Counted from the first letter of the stretch, positions 27,969-38,442 are shown. The stretch is 64,000 nucleotides of DNA from Alphaproteobacteria bacterium (GCA_030433215.1 JAUIMC010000010.1:1-64000); one strand, 5' to 3'. Made by a program: numbers and translations. Notes: a model not told the origin generated them from the sequence alone.

Positions 27969-29069
27969 TCAGTAGAGCGTTGCAAGCGCGTCTTTGGTGA
28001 AGGTCTTCAAGTCGCCCCTGCGCTGCTCGCGGATCTTGATCGCCCAGTCGGGGTCCTGCAACAGCGCGCGCCCGACGGCGATGAGATCGAATTCATGGCG
28101 CTCCATCTTTTCGATGAGCCGGTCGAGGCTTGCAGGCTCCGAGGCTTCCCCCGAATAGGCGGCGGTGAACTCGCCGGACAAGCCCACCGAGCCTACGGAA
28201 ATCGCCGGTTTGCCAGTGAGTTTCTTCGCCCAGCCCGCGTCATTGAGGTCCGAGCCTTCGAAGGTCGGCTCCCAGAAGCGGCGCTGGGACATATGGATGA
28301 TGTCGATCCCGGCTTCTACTAGCGGCGCCAGCCATTGCTCCATCTCCTGCGGCGTCGCGGCCGTTTTCGCGCCGAAGTCCTGCTGCTTCCACTGCGACAG
28401 GCGGATGATGAGCGGAAAGCCGGGCCCCGCTATCGCTCGCGTGCGGCGGATAATTTCGCAGGCAAAGCGGGTCCGGCCTTCCCAGCCGCCGCCCCATTTA
28501 TCCGTGCGCAGATTGGTCTGGTCCCAGAAGAAACTGTCGATGAGATAGGAATGGGCGCCGTGAAACTCCACGCAATCGAAACCGAGGTCCTTGGCGGCGA
28601 CGGCGGCGTCGACGAATTCCGTGATCGCGGTTTCGATTTCCGCCTCGCTCATAGGCTCCCAAAGCGCCTTTCCGGGAACCTTGATTCCAGACGCGGACCA
28701 GGAAGGCGCATCGGGGTGCTGCGATTTCGCGGGGTTGCGAAAGGGGCCTTCATGCCAGAGTTGCAGTCCCATTTTGCCGCCGGCGCCGTGAACTTCATCA
28801 ATAACGCGTTTCCAGCCGGCTTTCGCTTCGTCGGTGACGATATTCGGCACGTTTGGCGTGCCGGTGGCGGTGACCGTGTTGGTGGAGACGCCTTCGGAAA
28901 GGATAAGACCCACCTCGCCTTCGGCGCGGCGGCGGTAATAGGCGGCGACATCCTCGCCCGGCACATTGCCCGGCGAAAAGCTGCGCGTCATGGGCGCCAT
29001 TGCGATGCGGTTCTTAAGGGCGAAGCCGCCCAGATCTACGGGATCGAAAAGAATGCGCGGGTCGGCCAT
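27969..29069 (-). CDS. Old Yellow Enzyme family NADH:flavin oxidoreductase
   Basis: 366-residue TIM-barrel FMN enzyme that reduces activated C=C bonds. ATG 29069 has AAGGAAG 5 nt upstream. Motifs: LKNRIAMAPMTRSFSPGNVPG, LILSEGVSTN, GLQLWHEG, FHGAHSYLIDSFFWDQTNLRTD in pieces (catalytic region), and the phosphate site IAVGRALLQDPDWAIKI. Together with the downstream GST it forms a likely electrophile-detoxification pair. Confidence 0.9.
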   Translation of the reverse strand: MADPRILFDPVDLGGFALKNRIAMAPMTRSFSPGNVPGEDVAAYYRRRAEGEVGLILSEGVSTNTVTATGTPNVPNIVTDEAKAGWKRVIDEVHGAGGKMGLQLWHEGPFRNPAKSQHPDAPSWSASGIKVPGKALWEPMSEAEIETAITEFVDAAVAAKDLGFDCVEFHGAHSYLIDSFFWDQTNLRTDKWGGGWEGRTRFACEIIRRTRAIAGPGFPLIIRLSQWKQQDFGAKTAATPQEMEQWLAPLVEAGIDIIHMSQRRFWEPTFEGSDLNDAGWAKKLTGKPAISVGSVGLSGEFTAAYSGEASEPASLDRLIEKMERHEFDLIAVGRALLQDPDWAIKIREQRRGDLKTFTKDALATLY

Positions 29070-29218
29070 CGGGTCTTCCTTGGTCACTATTCAACGGCGG
29101 ATCATATACGGGGCGCAGACCGAAAAGCACGTCTACATCGCAGTGATTTGAAAAGCCCGGAACTGGAATAAGCCGGGCGATGGAGAATCCGGTTGGCCCC
29201 GCGGCGACGGACGTGTAG

Positions 29219-30298
<1,080 letters not shown>

Positions 30299-30402
30299 CG
30301 CGTCTGTCGTCCCGCATCTAACAAAGCTTTGATGTTTTCTCGGTTGGAATCCCGGCGCATGGGTTCTAAGTAAGGCGCGCCGTCAGAAGCGGGGGAGTTC
30401 GC

Positions 30403-31998
30403 TTGCCGTCCAGCAATGCCATAGAGCGCCGCCGCGTCGGTCTTTTGGGCGGCTCCTTCAATCCCCCGCATCAGGGGCATCGCGAAATTTCGCTGGCCGC
30501 TCTGGAGCGGCTCGGGCTCGACGCCGTGTGGTGGCTGGTGACGCCTGGCAATCCGCTGAAGGACCCAGACAGTTACGCTGCATATGATGACCGGCTGCGG
30601 CTGGCCCGGGCGGTGAGCCATCACCCCGATATTGTCGTCAGCGACTTCGAACGCCGCAAGGGGCTGGCCTACACCACGGATACGATAGACGCTTTGAAAG
30701 CCCTCAATCCGCATGTGGATTTCATCTGGCTGATGGGCGCCGACGGGCTTGAAAATTTTCACAAGTGGCGCGACTGGCGCCACATCGCAGAGGCCGCGCC
30801 CATCGCTGTCTTTAACCGGCCCGGCCATGAGGCTGAAGCGCTTGAAAGCGAGGCGGCCGAAGCGCTTTCGGACTACCGCATCGGCGCCGACAAAGCGATG
30901 GAGCTTTGTGCAACCGAACCGCCTGTCTGGGTGTTCTTTCAGGACACGGACAACCCCCTATCTTCAACCGCGATCAGGAGCAGAAAAATCCAGCACGCAC
31001 AGACCATAGACCGTGATGACGATCTGATTGCGCCTTGCGGCGCGCTCGCCTATTTCCTCGATTTACATCCGGACCAGGGCGATTTCCGTGCTGATGCGCT
31101 CGAGGGGCTGTCGAAGACCCCGAAGTCGATTTCGCCGAAATATTTCTATGACGAATACGGCTCGCAACTGTTCGACCGGATCACGGAAGTCGAAGAGTAT
31201 TATCCGACCCGCACCGAAAGATCGGTGTTTGAAGGAAACGCGGCGGAAATCACCGGCGCCATCGGCCCGGGGGCCGCGATTTTCGAATATGGCTCGGGGT
31301 CGAGCGAAAAGATCGAATGGCTGGTGAACGGCCTTGAAAAGCCCGCCGCCTATGTCGCGATGGATATTTCGCGCGAATATCTTCTCGAGGCGGCGACGTC
31401 CATGGCCGATGTGCTGCCCGTCCCCGTGGCGGCGATCTGCGCGGATTTTCATTCGCCGATCAAACTTCCGAGAAACGTGTTGCCCGAGCCCAGCCATTGG
31501 CTCGGCTATTTCCCAGGCTCGACCCTCGGCAATATGTCCCGCGACGATGCAGAAGCGTTTCTGAAACGCGCCTCGGATACGCTCGGCGAGAATGCGCAGT
31601 TCCTGCTCGGCGTCGACCTCGTGAAGGACAAGGCCGTTCTCGAGTCGGCCTATGACGATGCGGAAGGCGTGACCGCCGCTTTCAACATGAACCTGCTGAC
31701 CCGGATGAAGGCCGAGCTCGATGCGCGGCTCAATCTTGGCGATTTCGAACACTACGCTTTCTACAATGATGAAGAGGACCGCATCGAGATGCATCTGCGG
31801 GCTGTGCGCCCGACCGAGATCATCATCGACGGCAAGGCGTTTTCATTCGCCGAGGGCGAGACCCTGCATACGGAGAACTCTCACAAATTCACCCTCGAAA
31901 AAATCGAGGCGCTGGTGAAGGAGACGCCCTGGCGGCTCGAAAAGGCCTGGACCGACCCCAAGGGCTGGTTTGCGGCGTGCCTTTTAAGCAACAAATAA
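30403..31998 (+). CDS. nadD: Fusion: nicotinate-nucleotide adenylyltransferase (NadD) - histidine methyltransferase (EgtD)
   Basis: One uninterrupted 531-codon frame. Residues 1-219 are a complete NadD: nucleotide-binding GLLGGSFNPPHQGH, VTPGNPLK, WLMGADGLENFHKW, the SSTAIR motif (187-192) and the usual C-terminal element DLIAPCGALAYF. Residues 222-531 are a complete EgtD-type SAM-dependent L-histidine Nalpha-trimethyltransferase: KYFYDEYGSQLFDRI, EYYPTRTE, SAM site FEYGSGSSEKIEWL, YFPGSTLGNM, AYDDAEGVTAAFNMNLL, RIEMHLRA. NadD makes deamido-NAD from NaMN; EgtD makes hercynine, the ergothioneine precursor. No EgtB is in the window. Start TTG 30403, with GGGGGAG 5 nt upstream. The fusion is my reading of intact motifs on both sides. 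Confidence 0.9.
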   Translation: MPSSNAIERRRVGLLGGSFNPPHQGHREISLAALERLGLDAVWWLVTPGNPLKDPDSYAAYDDRLRLARAVSHHPDIVVSDFERRKGLAYTTDTIDALKALNPHVDFIWLMGADGLENFHKWRDWRHIAEAAPIAVFNRPGHEAEALESEAAEALSDYRIGADKAMELCATEPPVWVFFQDTDNPLSSTAIRSRKIQHAQTIDRDDDLIAPCGALAYFLDLHPDQGDFRADALEGLSKTPKSISPKYFYDEYGSQLFDRITEVEEYYPTRTERSVFEGNAAEITGAIGPGAAIFEYGSGSSEKIEWLVNGLEKPAAYVAMDISREYLLEAATSMADVLPVPVAAICADFHSPIKLPRNVLPEPSHWLGYFPGSTLGNMSRDDAEAFLKRASDTLGENAQFLLGVDLVKDKAVLESAYDDAEGVTAAFNMNLLTRMKAELDARLNLGDFEHYAFYNDEEDRIEMHLRAVRPTEIIIDGKAFSFAEGETLHTENSHKFTLEKIEALVKETPWRLEKAWTDPKGWFAACLLSNK

Positions 31999-32187
31999 TT
32001 TGCCGCTCCCGGTTGGAGCGGCTCCTAAACGGCCTTATATTTCTTATGCGGAGCGAAGGCTCCGCGCAGCGTATGGAGACTGGAGCTGAACGCACAGCAT
32101 AGCGCCGCGGCCGCGGGTAAGGCCGCATTAGGACTGGTTCCGGACAATAATGACCCGGAACAGGCAGGAGCTGACGAAGACGGGAGT

Positions 32188-32562
32188 TTGCTCTCGCAGC
32201 TTTCCCCGGAAGAGCGCAGCCGGAAAATTCTATCCCTCATTCTCGAAGAGCTCGATGAAGACAAGGCGGAGAATGTCGTGACGATTTCCCTTGCCGGGAA
32301 GTCAGACATTGCCGACGCTCTGGTCATCGCGTCCGGGCGCTCCCAGCGTCATGTGGGCGCCATGGCTGACAAAGTCATGCGCCGCCTCAAGGATGCGGGC
32401 CTCGGCCGCGTCCGTGTCGAAGGCGCGAGCGCCTGCGACTGGGTGCTGATCGACGCCGAGGATGTCATCGTCCATCTTTTCCGGCCTGAAGTCCGAGATT
32501 TCTACAATCTTGAGCGCGTCTGGTCGGAGGCCGCTCACGCGCCGACGAAATCGGACGCTTAA
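32188..32562 (+). CDS. rsfS: Ribosomal silencing factor RsfS
   Basis: Binds L14 and blocks subunit joining in nutrient-poor cells. 124 residues, with LEELDEDKAENVVTISLAGKSDIADALVIASGRSQRHV in pieces and the signature DWVLIDAEDVIVHLFRPEVRDFYNLERVW. The frame is open about 120 bases further upstream without an ATG or GTG, so TTG 32188 is used; its GGGAG is very close (1 nt) and the start is uncertain. The 189 bases between egtD and this start hold nothing else recognisable. Confidence 0.92.
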   Translation: MLSQLSPEERSRKILSLILEELDEDKAENVVTISLAGKSDIADALVIASGRSQRHVGAMADKVMRRLKDAGLGRVRVEGASACDWVLIDAEDVIVHLFRPEVRDFYNLERVWSEAAHAPTKSDA

Positions 32563-32577
32563 GCAGAGCGGCGAAAG

Positions 32578-33060
32578 ATGCGGATTGAGATCGCCGCGGT
32601 TGGAAAGAAGCGCGGCGGTCCCGAAACGGCGCTGGTCGAGGACTATCTTGACCGCGCGCGCGGGTTCGGTCGGCGCATGGGTTTTTCTGACGTCTCATTG
32701 AGTCAGTTCGATGCGCCCAAATCTCTTTCAGGAGACGCCCTCAAAAAACGGGAAGGCGAGCTCTTGTTGAAAACCCTGTCTGAGGGGGCGGCGCTGATAG
32801 CCCTCGACGAGCGTGGGGAAAACATTTCCAGCGAAAAATTTGCGAGACTGCTGGCTGGCATGCGAGATGACGGCGTCGCGTCGGCGGCGTTCGTCATCGG
32901 CGGCGCTGACGGCCATGGCGAGGAAGTGCGCGCCCGGGCTGCGCGGCTTGTCTCCTTCGGCGCCGCGACCTGGCCGCACCTGCTTGTCAGGGCGATGCTG
33001 GCGGAGCAACTATATCGGGCCATGACGATCCTTTCCGGCCATCCCTATCACCGCGCATGA
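32578..33060 (+). CDS. rlmH: 23S rRNA (pseudouridine1915-N3)-methyltransferase RlmH
   Basis: SPOUT methyltransferase that acts on the 70S ribosome at helix 69. 160 residues: MRIEIAAVGKK, ALDERGENISSEKFA, FVIGGADGHGEEV, and the diagnostic C-terminus RAMLAEQLYRAMTILSGHPYHR. Overlaps the next gene by ATGA. Confidence 0.95.
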   Translation: MRIEIAAVGKKRGGPETALVEDYLDRARGFGRRMGFSDVSLSQFDAPKSLSGDALKKREGELLLKTLSEGAALIALDERGENISSEKFARLLAGMRDDGVASAAFVIGGADGHGEEVRARAARLVSFGAATWPHLLVRAMLAEQLYRAMTILSGHPYHRA

Positions 33061-34295
33061 ACGGACGCCGCGCTATGAACTGGCGTATTGCATTGCTGCC
33101 GCTGCTGATGTCTGCGCCCGCCGCCGCGCAGCAGTCGGAATCGAACGATCTTGAAAAGGTCGAACAGCAACTGAAAGAGCGCGCCAGGGAAGAAAAGCGC
33201 CTCAGGGATGAAGCGGCGGCGAAACAGCGCGAGGTCGCCGCGCTCAGGAACAGCCTGATCGAAACGGCGAACTCCATCCAGCAATCCGAGCGCAAGATCG
33301 CCGATCTTGAACAGTCGATCGCAGAGCTGGAGGCGGAAAAAACAGAAGCCGAGACCGCGCTGAAAAAGGAAAGCGCCAATCTCTCCGAGGTGCTGGCGGC
33401 GCTGCAATCGCTCGAGCTTTCCCGCCCGCCCGCTTTGCTGGTCTCTCCGGAAGACGCCAACAAGGCCGCCCGCGCCGCGATGCTGCTGTCTGATGCGGCG
33501 CCTGAGGTTGAAGCGCGAGCCGCGCGCCTTCGCGGCGCTATCGAAAGGCTGTCCGAACTGGCTGAGGCGCTGGCGAAGGACCGCAAAAGCTTTGCGGCGG
33601 AAAATGAGAAGCTGGCCGCGCGCCGCGACGTGCTCGCGGATCTCATGGCTCAAAAGGAAAAGGAGCGCGACGTCGCAGAAGCGCTCGCCGCGACGGCGCA
33701 GCGCGAGACGGCGCGGATCGCCGCCCAGGCCTCGAATCTGCGCGAAGTGATCGAGCGCCTGTCCCGGCTTGCCCATTCCATCACGCCGCGCCTGAAGCCG
33801 CCGCCGCCCCGGGCTGAGCCGCCTGCGGTCTCCTCAGCCCCGAACCTGCCGAGCATCAAGCGCGCCCCGCCGGAGCCGGTTTTGACGGCCAAGGCTTTCA
33901 GCGACGCCGCCGGCGCCCTGCGCGCGCCTGTCGCAGGACGGTTAACGGGCGAATATGGCAAGCCCAAGCCCGATGGCGGCGTTTTCGAGGGATTGCGATT
34001 TTCCGTGCGTGATCAAGCCATTGTGACGGCGCCGTTCGAAGGACGTGTCGCTTTTGCACAGAATTGGGGGCTTGTCGGCAATATGATCGTTCTGGACGTC
34101 GGGGAAGGCTACCATATATTGTTGATCGGCGTCGGCCGTATTCTGGTGAGCGAGCACCAACGCATAACCGCCGGGGAGCCGGTGGCGGAAATGGCCGGCG
34201 GGGGCGCGTCGCTGGATCTGGAGATCCGCAAAAACGGAGAGCCCGTTAACCCCGCGTTGTGGCTCTCGCGCAAGACTATGGATAGCCTGATGTAA
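33057..34295 (+). CDS. EnvC-like murein hydrolase activator (degenerate M23/LytM domain)
   Basis: 412 residues. Signal peptide (RIALLPLLMSAPAAAQ), a long coiled coil (about 28-240), a proline-rich linker, then a C-terminal LytM domain (about 295-405: RLTGEYGKPKPDGG, VTAPFEGRVAFAQ, LDLEIRKNGEPVNPALWL). The zinc ligands of active M23 enzymes are absent (no H-x3-D near the start of the domain, no H-x-H near the end), as in E. coli EnvC. It should therefore act by activating amidases at division. ATG 33057 overlaps rlmH; ATG 33075 is an alternative. Confidence 0.88.
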   Translation: MNGRRAMNWRIALLPLLMSAPAAAQQSESNDLEKVEQQLKERAREEKRLRDEAAAKQREVAALRNSLIETANSIQQSERKIADLEQSIAELEAEKTEAETALKKESANLSEVLAALQSLELSRPPALLVSPEDANKAARAAMLLSDAAPEVEARAARLRGAIERLSELAEALAKDRKSFAAENEKLAARRDVLADLMAQKEKERDVAEALAATAQRETARIAAQASNLREVIERLSRLAHSITPRLKPPPPRAEPPAVSSAPNLPSIKRAPPEPVLTAKAFSDAAGALRAPVAGRLTGEYGKPKPDGGVFEGLRFSVRDQAIVTAPFEGRVAFAQNWGLVGNMIVLDVGEGYHILLIGVGRILVSEHQRITAGEPVAEMAGGGASLDLEIRKNGEPVNPALWLSRKTMDSLM

Positions 34296-34327
34296 ATCGG
34301 GCGCGTTAAGCAAGGTGTAGATTACTG

Positions 34328-35758
34328 ATGGTGAAAAGCCCCAAAACCGCCCTCCGCACGTCCAGCACGCAGCAGGGGGGCAGGCGCTATTCAGGCCGCG
34401 CGATGCTTGCCGCCGCCTGCGGCGGCGCGCTCGTTTTCGGCGCGCTTTCCAGCGCTGTCTTCGCCAGGGCCTCGATCTCGGCCGATACGTTCCGCCAGCT
34501 CGATCTTTTCGGCGAAGTCTTCGAACAGGTTCATGAAAACTATGTGGCCGACCCGGATGATGCGGACCTGATCAAGGGCGCCATCGACGGGATGCTCGAC
34601 ACGCTCGATCCGCATTCGAGCTATCTGACCGCCGAAGACTACCGCACCATGCAGGAACAGACCCGCGGCTCCTTCGCCGGTCTCGGCATTCAGGTCGTTA
34701 TGGACAATGAAGGCCCCGATAAGGGCTATGTCAAAATCGTGGCCCCGATCGACGATACGCCTGCCCAGCGCGCCGGCATACAGACCGATGATCTCATCGT
34801 TGAAATCGACGGGCACGACGTCATGGGCATGTCCATCGATGAGGCGATCTCGAAGTTGAAGGGCGAAAAAGGCACCAAGGTCGACATTTCCGTCGTACGC
34901 GACCGCACCAAGGAGCCTTTCGACCTGACTATCGTGCGCGACATCGTGACCGTGGAATCCGTCAGGTCCCGTGTCGAAGGCGAATTGGGCTATATCCGGA
35001 TATCGACCTTCAGCGAGCAGACGGAAGACGGAATCGAAAAAGCCCTGAAAGGCTTCGAGGAAGAAATTCCGGGCGGCGCGAAAGGTCTTGTCCTCGATCT
35101 GCGCTGGAACCCGGGCGGTCTTCTCGACCAGGCGGTGTCGGTGTCCGACATGTTCCTCGACGGCGGCGAAATCGTCTCCACGCGGGGCCGGCGCCCGCGC
35201 GATTCCATGCGCGAAATGGGCACGTCCGGCGACATGTTTAAAGGCAAGCCGATTGTCATTCTGATCAATGGCGGGTCGGCTTCCGCGTCGGAAATCGTCG
35301 CGGGCGCGCTACAGGACCGCAACCGCGCCTTGCTTCTTGGAACACGGTCTTTCGGCAAGGGCTCGGTGCAGACCGTGATCCCCTTGCAGAACGGTCTTCA
35401 GGGCGCCCTGCGCCTGACGACCCAGCGTTATTACACGCCCTCGGGCCGCTCCATTCAGGCGCACGGCATCGACCCGGACATCGCCATGCCGGTGATCTAT
35501 CCGGGCCAGGAAGAAGTGGCCCAACGCCCCGGCGAAAAGGACCTTCCGGGCGCTCTCGACGTCTCCGACGAGGACGAGGGTGAAGAAGAAGTCGCCGAAG
35601 GCGGCGAAGGCCCGAAGGTCGAACCCTTCCTGTGCTCCTATGAGGAAGACGGGGAAACGCCTGAGGATTGTCAGCTTAACCGGGCGCTCGAAATTCTCGC
35701 GGACGCCACCGCCTATAACCAGGCGCTGGCCGACGCCGGCGCCGCCCGGGCGCAATAG
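34328..35758 (+). CDS. Carboxy-terminal processing peptidase (S41, CtpA)
   Basis: 476-residue periplasmic serine protease. One N-terminal hydrophobic segment (RAMLAAACGGALVFGAL), a PDZ domain (about 95-180: GSFAGLGIQVVM, IDDTPAQRAGIQTDDLIVEIDG in pieces), and the S41 catalytic core with the Ser in GGSASASEIVAG and the Lys in TRSFGKGSVQT. A C-terminal acidic stretch (SDEDEGEEEVAEGGEG) and a short CSYEEDGETPEDC segment end the protein. Downstream of envC by 32 nt, a conserved neighbourhood. It likely trims envelope proteins or peptidoglycan enzymes. Confidence 0.93.
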   Translation: MVKSPKTALRTSSTQQGGRRYSGRAMLAAACGGALVFGALSSAVFARASISADTFRQLDLFGEVFEQVHENYVADPDDADLIKGAIDGMLDTLDPHSSYLTAEDYRTMQEQTRGSFAGLGIQVVMDNEGPDKGYVKIVAPIDDTPAQRAGIQTDDLIVEIDGHDVMGMSIDEAISKLKGEKGTKVDISVVRDRTKEPFDLTIVRDIVTVESVRSRVEGELGYIRISTFSEQTEDGIEKALKGFEEEIPGGAKGLVLDLRWNPGGLLDQAVSVSDMFLDGGEIVSTRGRRPRDSMREMGTSGDMFKGKPIVILINGGSASASEIVAGALQDRNRALLLGTRSFGKGSVQTVIPLQNGLQGALRLTTQRYYTPSGRSIQAHGIDPDIAMPVIYPGQEEVAQRPGEKDLPGALDVSDEDEGEEEVAEGGEGPKVEPFLCSYEEDGETPEDCQLNRALEILADATAYNQALADAGAARAQ

Positions 35759-35791
35759 GCCAGATAGGCCGGGCCGCCAGGAGAAATTGCT

Positions 35792-35829
35792 GAAAACGGG
35801 GCCTCGCAAGGGGCCCTGTTTTCGTTTGG
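35792..35829 (+). terminator. Terminator after the CtpA gene
   Basis: 12-bp stem GAAAACGGGGCC / GGCCCTGTTTTC (one G-T wobble) followed by GTTTGG. The U-run is interrupted, so termination may be partial, with read-through into the deacetylase-rppH genes. Confidence 0.65.
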
Positions 35830-35922
35830 TTAACCCTGTTTTTCGTACATTGCAGGCCGGAAAGCCGCGCCCCCCGGAGGAGTGCGGCATTGAACGCATG
35901 AGCGAGAAGCAGGCGAAACGGA

Positions 35923-37188
35923 ATGCCCCGCCGCAAAAAATTGAGAACGCCGGTTCTAAGCCGTCTCGCTCTGGCGTGGGGCTGCGCGTTTGTCATTCTG
36001 GCGGGTGTCGCCGGTTATTTCGTTCACGCCGCGAAAAGCGGACAGGGCGCGCAGCGCATCGCGCTGCCTGTGGATGCGATTGAGCGCCTGGCGCGCGCGC
36101 CCGATCCCGCGCCGGCTCCGGCGCCCGGGACCGAGGAGCGCATCGCCGCGCCGGTAAGGGCGAATGAAACGCCAGGACGCGCCGACAAAAAAGAGATGAT
36201 GCAGGGCGATGAAGCCGAGGACAGCCTCGAACTCATCTATCCCGGCGAGAATGACCTCTTTGCAGAAAACGAAGACGCTTTCGGTGAAGAGGACGCATCT
36301 GGCGATATTGTCATCACCATTCCCGGCGGGGACAGAAGCGCCGCGACAGCGTCTATGGCTGCATCGCTGACGCCGCCCGTGCGTGCGATCCCCGACGCCG
36401 AAACGGCGTTGTTGCGTTCGACACCTTTAGGGCAGACGCCGCGCATTGCCGCCGATGGCCGCAAGGCGTTGCGTTACTATGCGCGGCCTTTTGACGGAGA
36501 CCGCTCCGCCCCGCGCATTGCCATCGTGGTCGGAGGGCTCGGGCTCAACGCCGCGGTGACCGAACGGGCGATTGATGATCTCCCTCCCGAGGTTTCGCTG
36601 TCTTTTGCGCCTTACGCCAAGAATCTCGATTTCTGGACCAAAAAAGCCCGTCAGGCCGGCCATGAAGTGCTCATCGAACTGCCCATGGAGGGCTATGGCG
36701 CCAACACCAAGGCGCTTGGCGCCGCGGCGCTTTTGACCTCGCGCTCTGAAGCGGAAAACATGCAGCGCCTCGACTGGCTGATGGCCCGTTTCGGCGCTTA
36801 TTTTGCGGCGACCAACTATCTCGGCGCCAAATTTTCCGCTGACGAGGATGCGATCGCCCCGGTTCTGAAGCGCCTGAAGGAAGCTGGCGTCGGCTATATC
36901 GACGATACAGGCGCTGCAGGGCGTGCTGGCGGAGAAGCCGGCGTCGCCATGGCCACGGTCTCGCGGATGATCCCCGCCGCCGCCGATGATGCGGACCTGC
37001 GCGCGGTGGAGCGCGAGTTGCGCCAGCTTGAACAGATCGCCGAACGCGATGGCCTGGCGCTCGGCAAAACCTATGCTTACGCGGCGACCATCGACGCCAT
37101 CGCCGAATGGACGCGGTCGCTGCCGCGCAAGGGCATAGAGACCGCTCCGGCCTCCTCGGTCTTGCGGACCGCCGCCGCGTCCCGCTAA
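35923..37188 (+). CDS. Divergent polysaccharide deacetylase family protein
   Basis: 421 residues. One N-terminal membrane anchor (LALAWGCAFVILAGVAGYFVHA), a roughly 130-residue low-complexity acidic/proline linker, then the DUF610/YibQ-type deacetylase domain: RIAIVVGGLGLNAAVTERAIDDLPPEVSLSFAPYA in pieces, GHEVLIELPMEGYG, ATNYLGAKFSADE, and GVGYIDDTGA. The family often sits between ctpA and rppH in alphaproteobacteria, as here. Enzymatic activity has not been settled for this family. ATG 35923 is the only start compatible with the anchor. Confidence 0.87.
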   Translation: MPRRKKLRTPVLSRLALAWGCAFVILAGVAGYFVHAAKSGQGAQRIALPVDAIERLARAPDPAPAPAPGTEERIAAPVRANETPGRADKKEMMQGDEAEDSLELIYPGENDLFAENEDAFGEEDASGDIVITIPGGDRSAATASMAASLTPPVRAIPDAETALLRSTPLGQTPRIAADGRKALRYYARPFDGDRSAPRIAIVVGGLGLNAAVTERAIDDLPPEVSLSFAPYAKNLDFWTKKARQAGHEVLIELPMEGYGANTKALGAAALLTSRSEAENMQRLDWLMARFGAYFAATNYLGAKFSADEDAIAPVLKRLKEAGVGYIDDTGAAGRAGGEAGVAMATVSRMIPAAADDADLRAVERELRQLEQIAERDGLALGKTYAYAATIDAIAEWTRSLPRKGIETAPASSVLRTAAASR

Positions 37189-37230
37189 AGCCGGAGGGTG
37201 TTTTTAACAGCCCTGACCGACCGAGCCCCC

Positions 37231-37740
37231 ATGAGCCAGAAAGACCTCCTCAAAAGCTTCCGCCCCAATGTGGGCGTCGCCCTCTTCAACCGCGAGGGCC
37301 AGGTCTGGCTCGGGCGGCGTGTTGGCGATTTCGCCGACCTTGGCGAAGAGCGCGAGCAATATCGCTGGCAGATGCCGCAAGGCGGGATCGATCCCGAGGA
37401 AGACATCGTCGCGGCGGCTTATCGCGAGCTGAAAGAAGAGACGGGCATCGTTTCGGCGACGCTGCTTTGCATGACGCCGGGCTGGCTCGCCTATCAATTT
37501 CCAAGCGGTTACAAGAAAAAGAACTGGAAAGGCCAGCGCCAGAAATGGGCGGCCATGCTGTTTACCGGCGCGGAAAGCGAAATCGATCTTGAGGCGGATG
37601 ACTATCAGGAATTTGACGACTGGCGCTGGGGCGAGCTTGAAGAGGCGCCGGGGCTTATCGTGCCGTTCAAGCGCGAGGTCTATAAAGACCTTGTGAGAGG
37701 CTTCGCGCCCTTGCGCGATTTTCTTCGCGCGCAATTGTAA
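37231..37740 (+). CDS. rppH: RNA pyrophosphohydrolase RppH
   Basis: Nudix enzyme removing pyrophosphate from 5'-triphosphate mRNA to start decay. ATG 37231 (MSQKDLLKSFRPNVGVALFN) is preferred over the GTG at 37198. The Nudix box is GGIDPEEDIVAAAYRELKEE with TGI after it. The family-specific WQMPQGGI precedes the box, and KKKNWKGQRQKWAAMLF and PFKREVYKDLV follow. 169 residues. It abuts the next gene with zero spacing. Confidence 0.94.
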   Translation: MSQKDLLKSFRPNVGVALFNREGQVWLGRRVGDFADLGEEREQYRWQMPQGGIDPEEDIVAAAYRELKEETGIVSATLLCMTPGWLAYQFPSGYKKKNWKGQRQKWAAMLFTGAESEIDLEADDYQEFDDWRWGELEEAPGLIVPFKREVYKDLVRGFAPLRDFLRAQL

Positions 37741-38442
37741 GTGGCTTACGCGCCGGATTTTCTTTTGGATCGCCTTCTCTATCGAGACGGGCTCATGCTG
37801 ATCATCGACAAGCCGGCGGGGCTTCCGGTCCACGCCGGGCCGTCTTCCAAGAAAGGCGGCGGCGACAATCTCGAGAATTATTTCGATGCGCTTCGTTTTG
37901 GCCTGCCCCGCCTGCCGGCGCTCGCGCACCGGCTCGACCGCGACACCTCCGGCTGTCTGGTGCTGGGCCGGCATCCCAAAGCCCTGCGTAAGCTCGGCAA
38001 GCTGTTTTCAGACGGCAGGATAGAAAAGACCTATTGGGCGGTTACCAAGGGCGTTCCTGAAAAGCTTTCAGGGACCATCGATGCGCCGCTGAAAAAGGAA
38101 ACGCGCGGCAGCGGCTGGCGCGTCGTGATCGCCGATGACGGCCAGAACGCCGTCACAACCTATCGCACGCTGGCGCAAAAGGATGGTCTCGCCTTTATAG
38201 AGGCCAAGCCGAAAACAGGCCGGACCCACCAGATCCGCGTTCACCTGGCCTCCATCGGCGCGCCAATCCTCGGCGATCCTCAGTATGGGGATTTATCTCC
38301 TGAAGAGCGCGCGGGGCCGATGTTGCTGCACGCCCGCAGGCTCGTCATCCCCATTTCCAAAAATAAGGATCCGGTCACCGTGGAGGCTGCGCCGCCGCAG
38401 GGCATGGCGGAGAGGCTGAGGGCGCTTGGCGTCGCCTTATAG
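37741..38442 (+). CDS. RluA-family RNA pseudouridine synthase
   Basis: 233-residue stand-alone catalytic domain (no S4). Motif I IIDKPAGLPVHAG, motif II HRLDRDTSGCLVLGR with the catalytic Asp, motif III KTGRTHQIRVHLASIGAPILGD in pieces. It starts with GTG directly after the rppH TAA, so translation is coupled. The modified position (23S rRNA or tRNA) cannot be assigned. Confidence 0.9.
   Translation: MAYAPDFLLDRLLYRDGLMLIIDKPAGLPVHAGPSSKKGGGDNLENYFDALRFGLPRLPALAHRLDRDTSGCLVLGRHPKALRKLGKLFSDGRIEKTYWAVTKGVPEKLSGTIDAPLKKETRGSGWRVVIADDGQNAVTTYRTLAQKDGLAFIEAKPKTGRTHQIRVHLASIGAPILGDPQYGDLSPEERAGPMLLHARRLVIPISKNKDPVTVEAAPPQGMAERLRALGVAL

Noticed and set aside
33057-34295. EnvC-like protein as an active M23 endopeptidase
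   Set aside because: Zinc-ligand His residues of the LytM domain are missing; activator role is more likely.
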